The translations under genes were made by a program, and so were the position numbers. 7,285 nt of DNA from the NCBI GenBank assembly GCA_040307715.1, contig JAWRJC010000105.1:1-7285 (forward strand), written 5' to 3'. This document shows, in pieces, positions 6,097-7,285 of the stretch (positions are counted from its first letter, which is position 1; each line of letters opens with the position of its first letter). This stretch comes from RUG13615 sp040307715. GTDB taxonomy: Bacteria > Bacillota > Clostridia > Peptostreptococcales > Anaerovoracaceae. The notes beneath the pieces are model-generated. The model was not told the DNA's origin, made no database searches, and worked only from the letters and a program-made list of their open reading frames with translations.

Positions 6097-6124
6097 AGTA
6101 TATCACATAGGTTATTTCTTTCAA
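6097..6124 (-). promoter_or_regulatory. Promoter of the B12 riboswitch-cbiK unit
   Basis: TTGAAA (6124-6119), a 16-base spacer and TATACT (6102-6097) each match the sigma-A consensus at five of six bases. TG one base before the -10 box makes an extended -10. It is packed directly against the terminator of the upstream oxidoreductase gene, which shows that cbiK starts a separate transcript. Confidence 0.75.
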
Positions 6125-6129
6125 CCCCG

Positions 6130-6176
6130 AACAGAAAGAAATCCCGCAGCCTTTTGCCGCGGGATTTCCTGCTGTT
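6130..6176 (-). terminator. Intrinsic terminator of the oxidoreductase gene
   Basis: GAAATCCCGC (6168-6159 on the minus strand) pairs perfectly with GCGGGATTTC (6147-6138) around an 11-base loop. An outer AACAG/CTGTT pairing extends the stem after a short internal loop. The T-rich TTTCTTTCTG follows. The stem starts just after the stop codon at 6192-6190. Confidence 0.85.
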
Positions 6177-6189
6177 TCAATGCCTGATG

Positions 6190-7285
6190 CTATTTCATCA
6201 GGTCTTCCGTATCGATCGCGTTGCCGGTGTGCGGCTTGTTCGGATCTTTCTTGAATTCCTTGCGCTTCGCACGCATTACCTTCGCGTCTTTGGAGCCGCT
6301 GTTGAGCACGATCTTGACCGCACGCGGCACAGCATACGAGAGCAGGCCGGTGACCTTCTTCTCCGCCGCGCGGTAGTCGGTCATTTCCGGATGGTCGCGT
6401 TTCAGATGGATCGCGTCGAATTCGCACCGCGTCGTGCACAGGCCGCAGCCGATGCAGCGGTTTTCATCGACGATGGTCATACCGCAACTGAGGCATCTGG
6501 ATGCTTCACATTTGACCTGTTCCTCGGTGAGGATCCTGCGCGGATCGTAGAAGGAATGACCCGGATCCTCGATCTGCTCGATCTCCGGCTCCTGTCTGCC
6601 CGCATGGTCGTAGGACGGGACTGTGATGTCGTCGGTGTCGAGCGATTTGAAGAAGCGCCTGTCACGGCCGATCGTCTGCGGGACATTGTTCTCGGAAACG
6701 AATCTGGCCAGCGATTCTGCGGCTTCATGCCCCTGCCCGATCGCATCGATGACGAACTTCGGGCCGGTGAAGACATCGCCGCCCACAAAGACCGCCGGAT
6801 CTTCCGTCTGATAGGTGAACTTGTCCGCCGCGGGCCAGGTGCCGCGGGAGAACGTGACATCCGTTCCTTCGAGCAGGCCGCCCCACTCGACCGCCTGGCC
6901 GATCGCGAAGATGATACGGTCCGCCGGCACGGTCATCGTATCCTCTTCATCGTACTTCGGCGAGAAGGCACCGGTCACCGGATCGATCGTGGACAGGCAG
7001 CGCTTGAAGACAATGCCGTTCACATGGCCGTTCTCATCGACGAGGACTTCCTTCGGCCCCCAGCCGGGTTCGATCTTGATCTCTTCCTCTTCCGCCTCGG
7101 CGATCTCCTGTCTGGAAGCGGGCATGGTCTCTCTGGACTCGAGGCAGTACATGCTGACGCTGTCCGGACGGAACCGGTGCGCGGTCCTTGCGCAGTCGAT
7201 CGCGACGTTGCCGCCGCCGACGACCACGACATTGCCGTCGTATTTCTGATCCGGGTCGCTGAGCGCTTCCTTGAGGAAGTGCACC
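6190..7285 (-). CDS. FAD/NAD(P)-dependent oxidoreductase, GltD-like, with C-terminal 4Fe-4S domain (5' end missing)
   Basis: At least 364 C-terminal residues are present and the frame stays open to the right edge. The GTG at 7284 is internal to the family fold and unlikely to be the true start. Numbering from that codon, VVVGGGNVAIDCART (20-34) is the nucleotide-binding Rossmann motif. IIFAIGQ (124-130) and VFVGGDVFTGPKFVIDAIGQG (165-185) are the FAD-side signatures of the glutamate synthase small-subunit family. The C-terminus has CEASRCLSCG (C259, C264, C267) and CIGCGLCTTRC (C277, C280, C283, C287), which bind at least one 4Fe-4S cluster. A basic tail of about 70 residues follows. The N-terminal FAD-binding part is off the window. 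Such proteins pass electrons between NAD(P)H, flavin and ferredoxin-like partners. The partner is unknown and may be encoded to the right. The protein may not be a true glutamate synthase subunit. Confidence 0.9.
   Translation of the reverse strand, partial: VHFLKEALSDPDQKYDGNVVVVGGGNVAIDCARTAHRFRPDSVSMYCLESRETMPASRQEIAEAEEEEIKIEPGWGPKEVLVDENGHVNGIVFKRCLSTIDPVTGAFSPKYDEEDTMTVPADRIIFAIGQAVEWGGLLEGTDVTFSRGTWPAADKFTYQTEDPAVFVGGDVFTGPKFVIDAIGQGHEAAESLARFVSENNVPQTIGRDRRFFKSLDTDDITVPSYDHAGRQEPEIEQIEDPGHSFYDPRRILTEEQVKCEASRCLSCGMTIVDENRCIGCGLCTTRCEFDAIHLKRDHPEMTDYRAAEKKVTGLLSYAVPRAVKIVLNSGSKDAKVMRAKRKEFKKDPNKPHTGNAIDTEDLMK

Noticed and set aside
7282..7284. GTG at 7284 as the true start of the oxidoreductase
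   Set aside because: The family has an N-terminal FAD-binding Rossmann region before this point, and the frame remains open to the edge.

Overview
All genes with protein-level support in this window are on the minus strand, so they are transcribed from high to low coordinates. The mix of features points to a Gram-positive anaerobe, probably a member of the Clostridia. These features are AGGAGG-type ribosome binding sites, two lipoproteins with lipobox cysteines, a large secreted von Willebrand A / Cna-B surface protein, a B12 riboswitch and an anaerobic-type cobalt chelatase. Coding DNA is GC-rich, while the promoter regions are clearly AT-rich. The genus is not identifiable from this sequence alone.

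Layout in transcription order. (1) 7285-6190: the 3' two-thirds or so of an FAD/NAD(P)-dependent oxidoreductase related to the glutamate synthase small subunit, with a C-terminal iron-sulfur domain; its start lies beyond the right edge. A strong intrinsic terminator follows 13 bases after its stop. (2) 6124-5717: a new promoter, a 9-bp inverted repeat at the expected transcript start, a class-I-like cobalamin riboswitch, a P13-like hairpin and a rho-independent terminator as expression platform. (3) 5716-4481: cbiK, a sirohydrochlorin cobaltochelatase made as a lipoprotein. (4) 4480-4300: a hairpin-rich spacer with no convincing promoter. (5) 4299-3412: a second lipoprotein, built from two beta-rich modules that resemble NEAT heme-binding domains. 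A terminator follows at about 3333-3296. (6) 3250-3063: an AT-rich promoter region. (7) 3062-1: the first 1020 residues of a secreted surface adhesin, open at the left edge. It has a signal peptide, a VWA domain with an intact metal site, an FctA-like domain and at least three Cna-B modules. This is the largest gene in the window.

How they fit together: cbiK and the two-module lipoprotein look like one transcription unit that B12 shuts off. Both products are predicted to be anchored outside the membrane. The likely theme is capture of a tetrapyrrole, cobalt or a corrinoid precursor at the cell surface when B12 is scarce. An exported, lipid-anchored cobalt chelatase paired with a NEAT-like lipoprotein is the most interesting system here. 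The oxidoreductase upstream and the adhesin downstream have their own transcription signals and are probably unrelated functionally.
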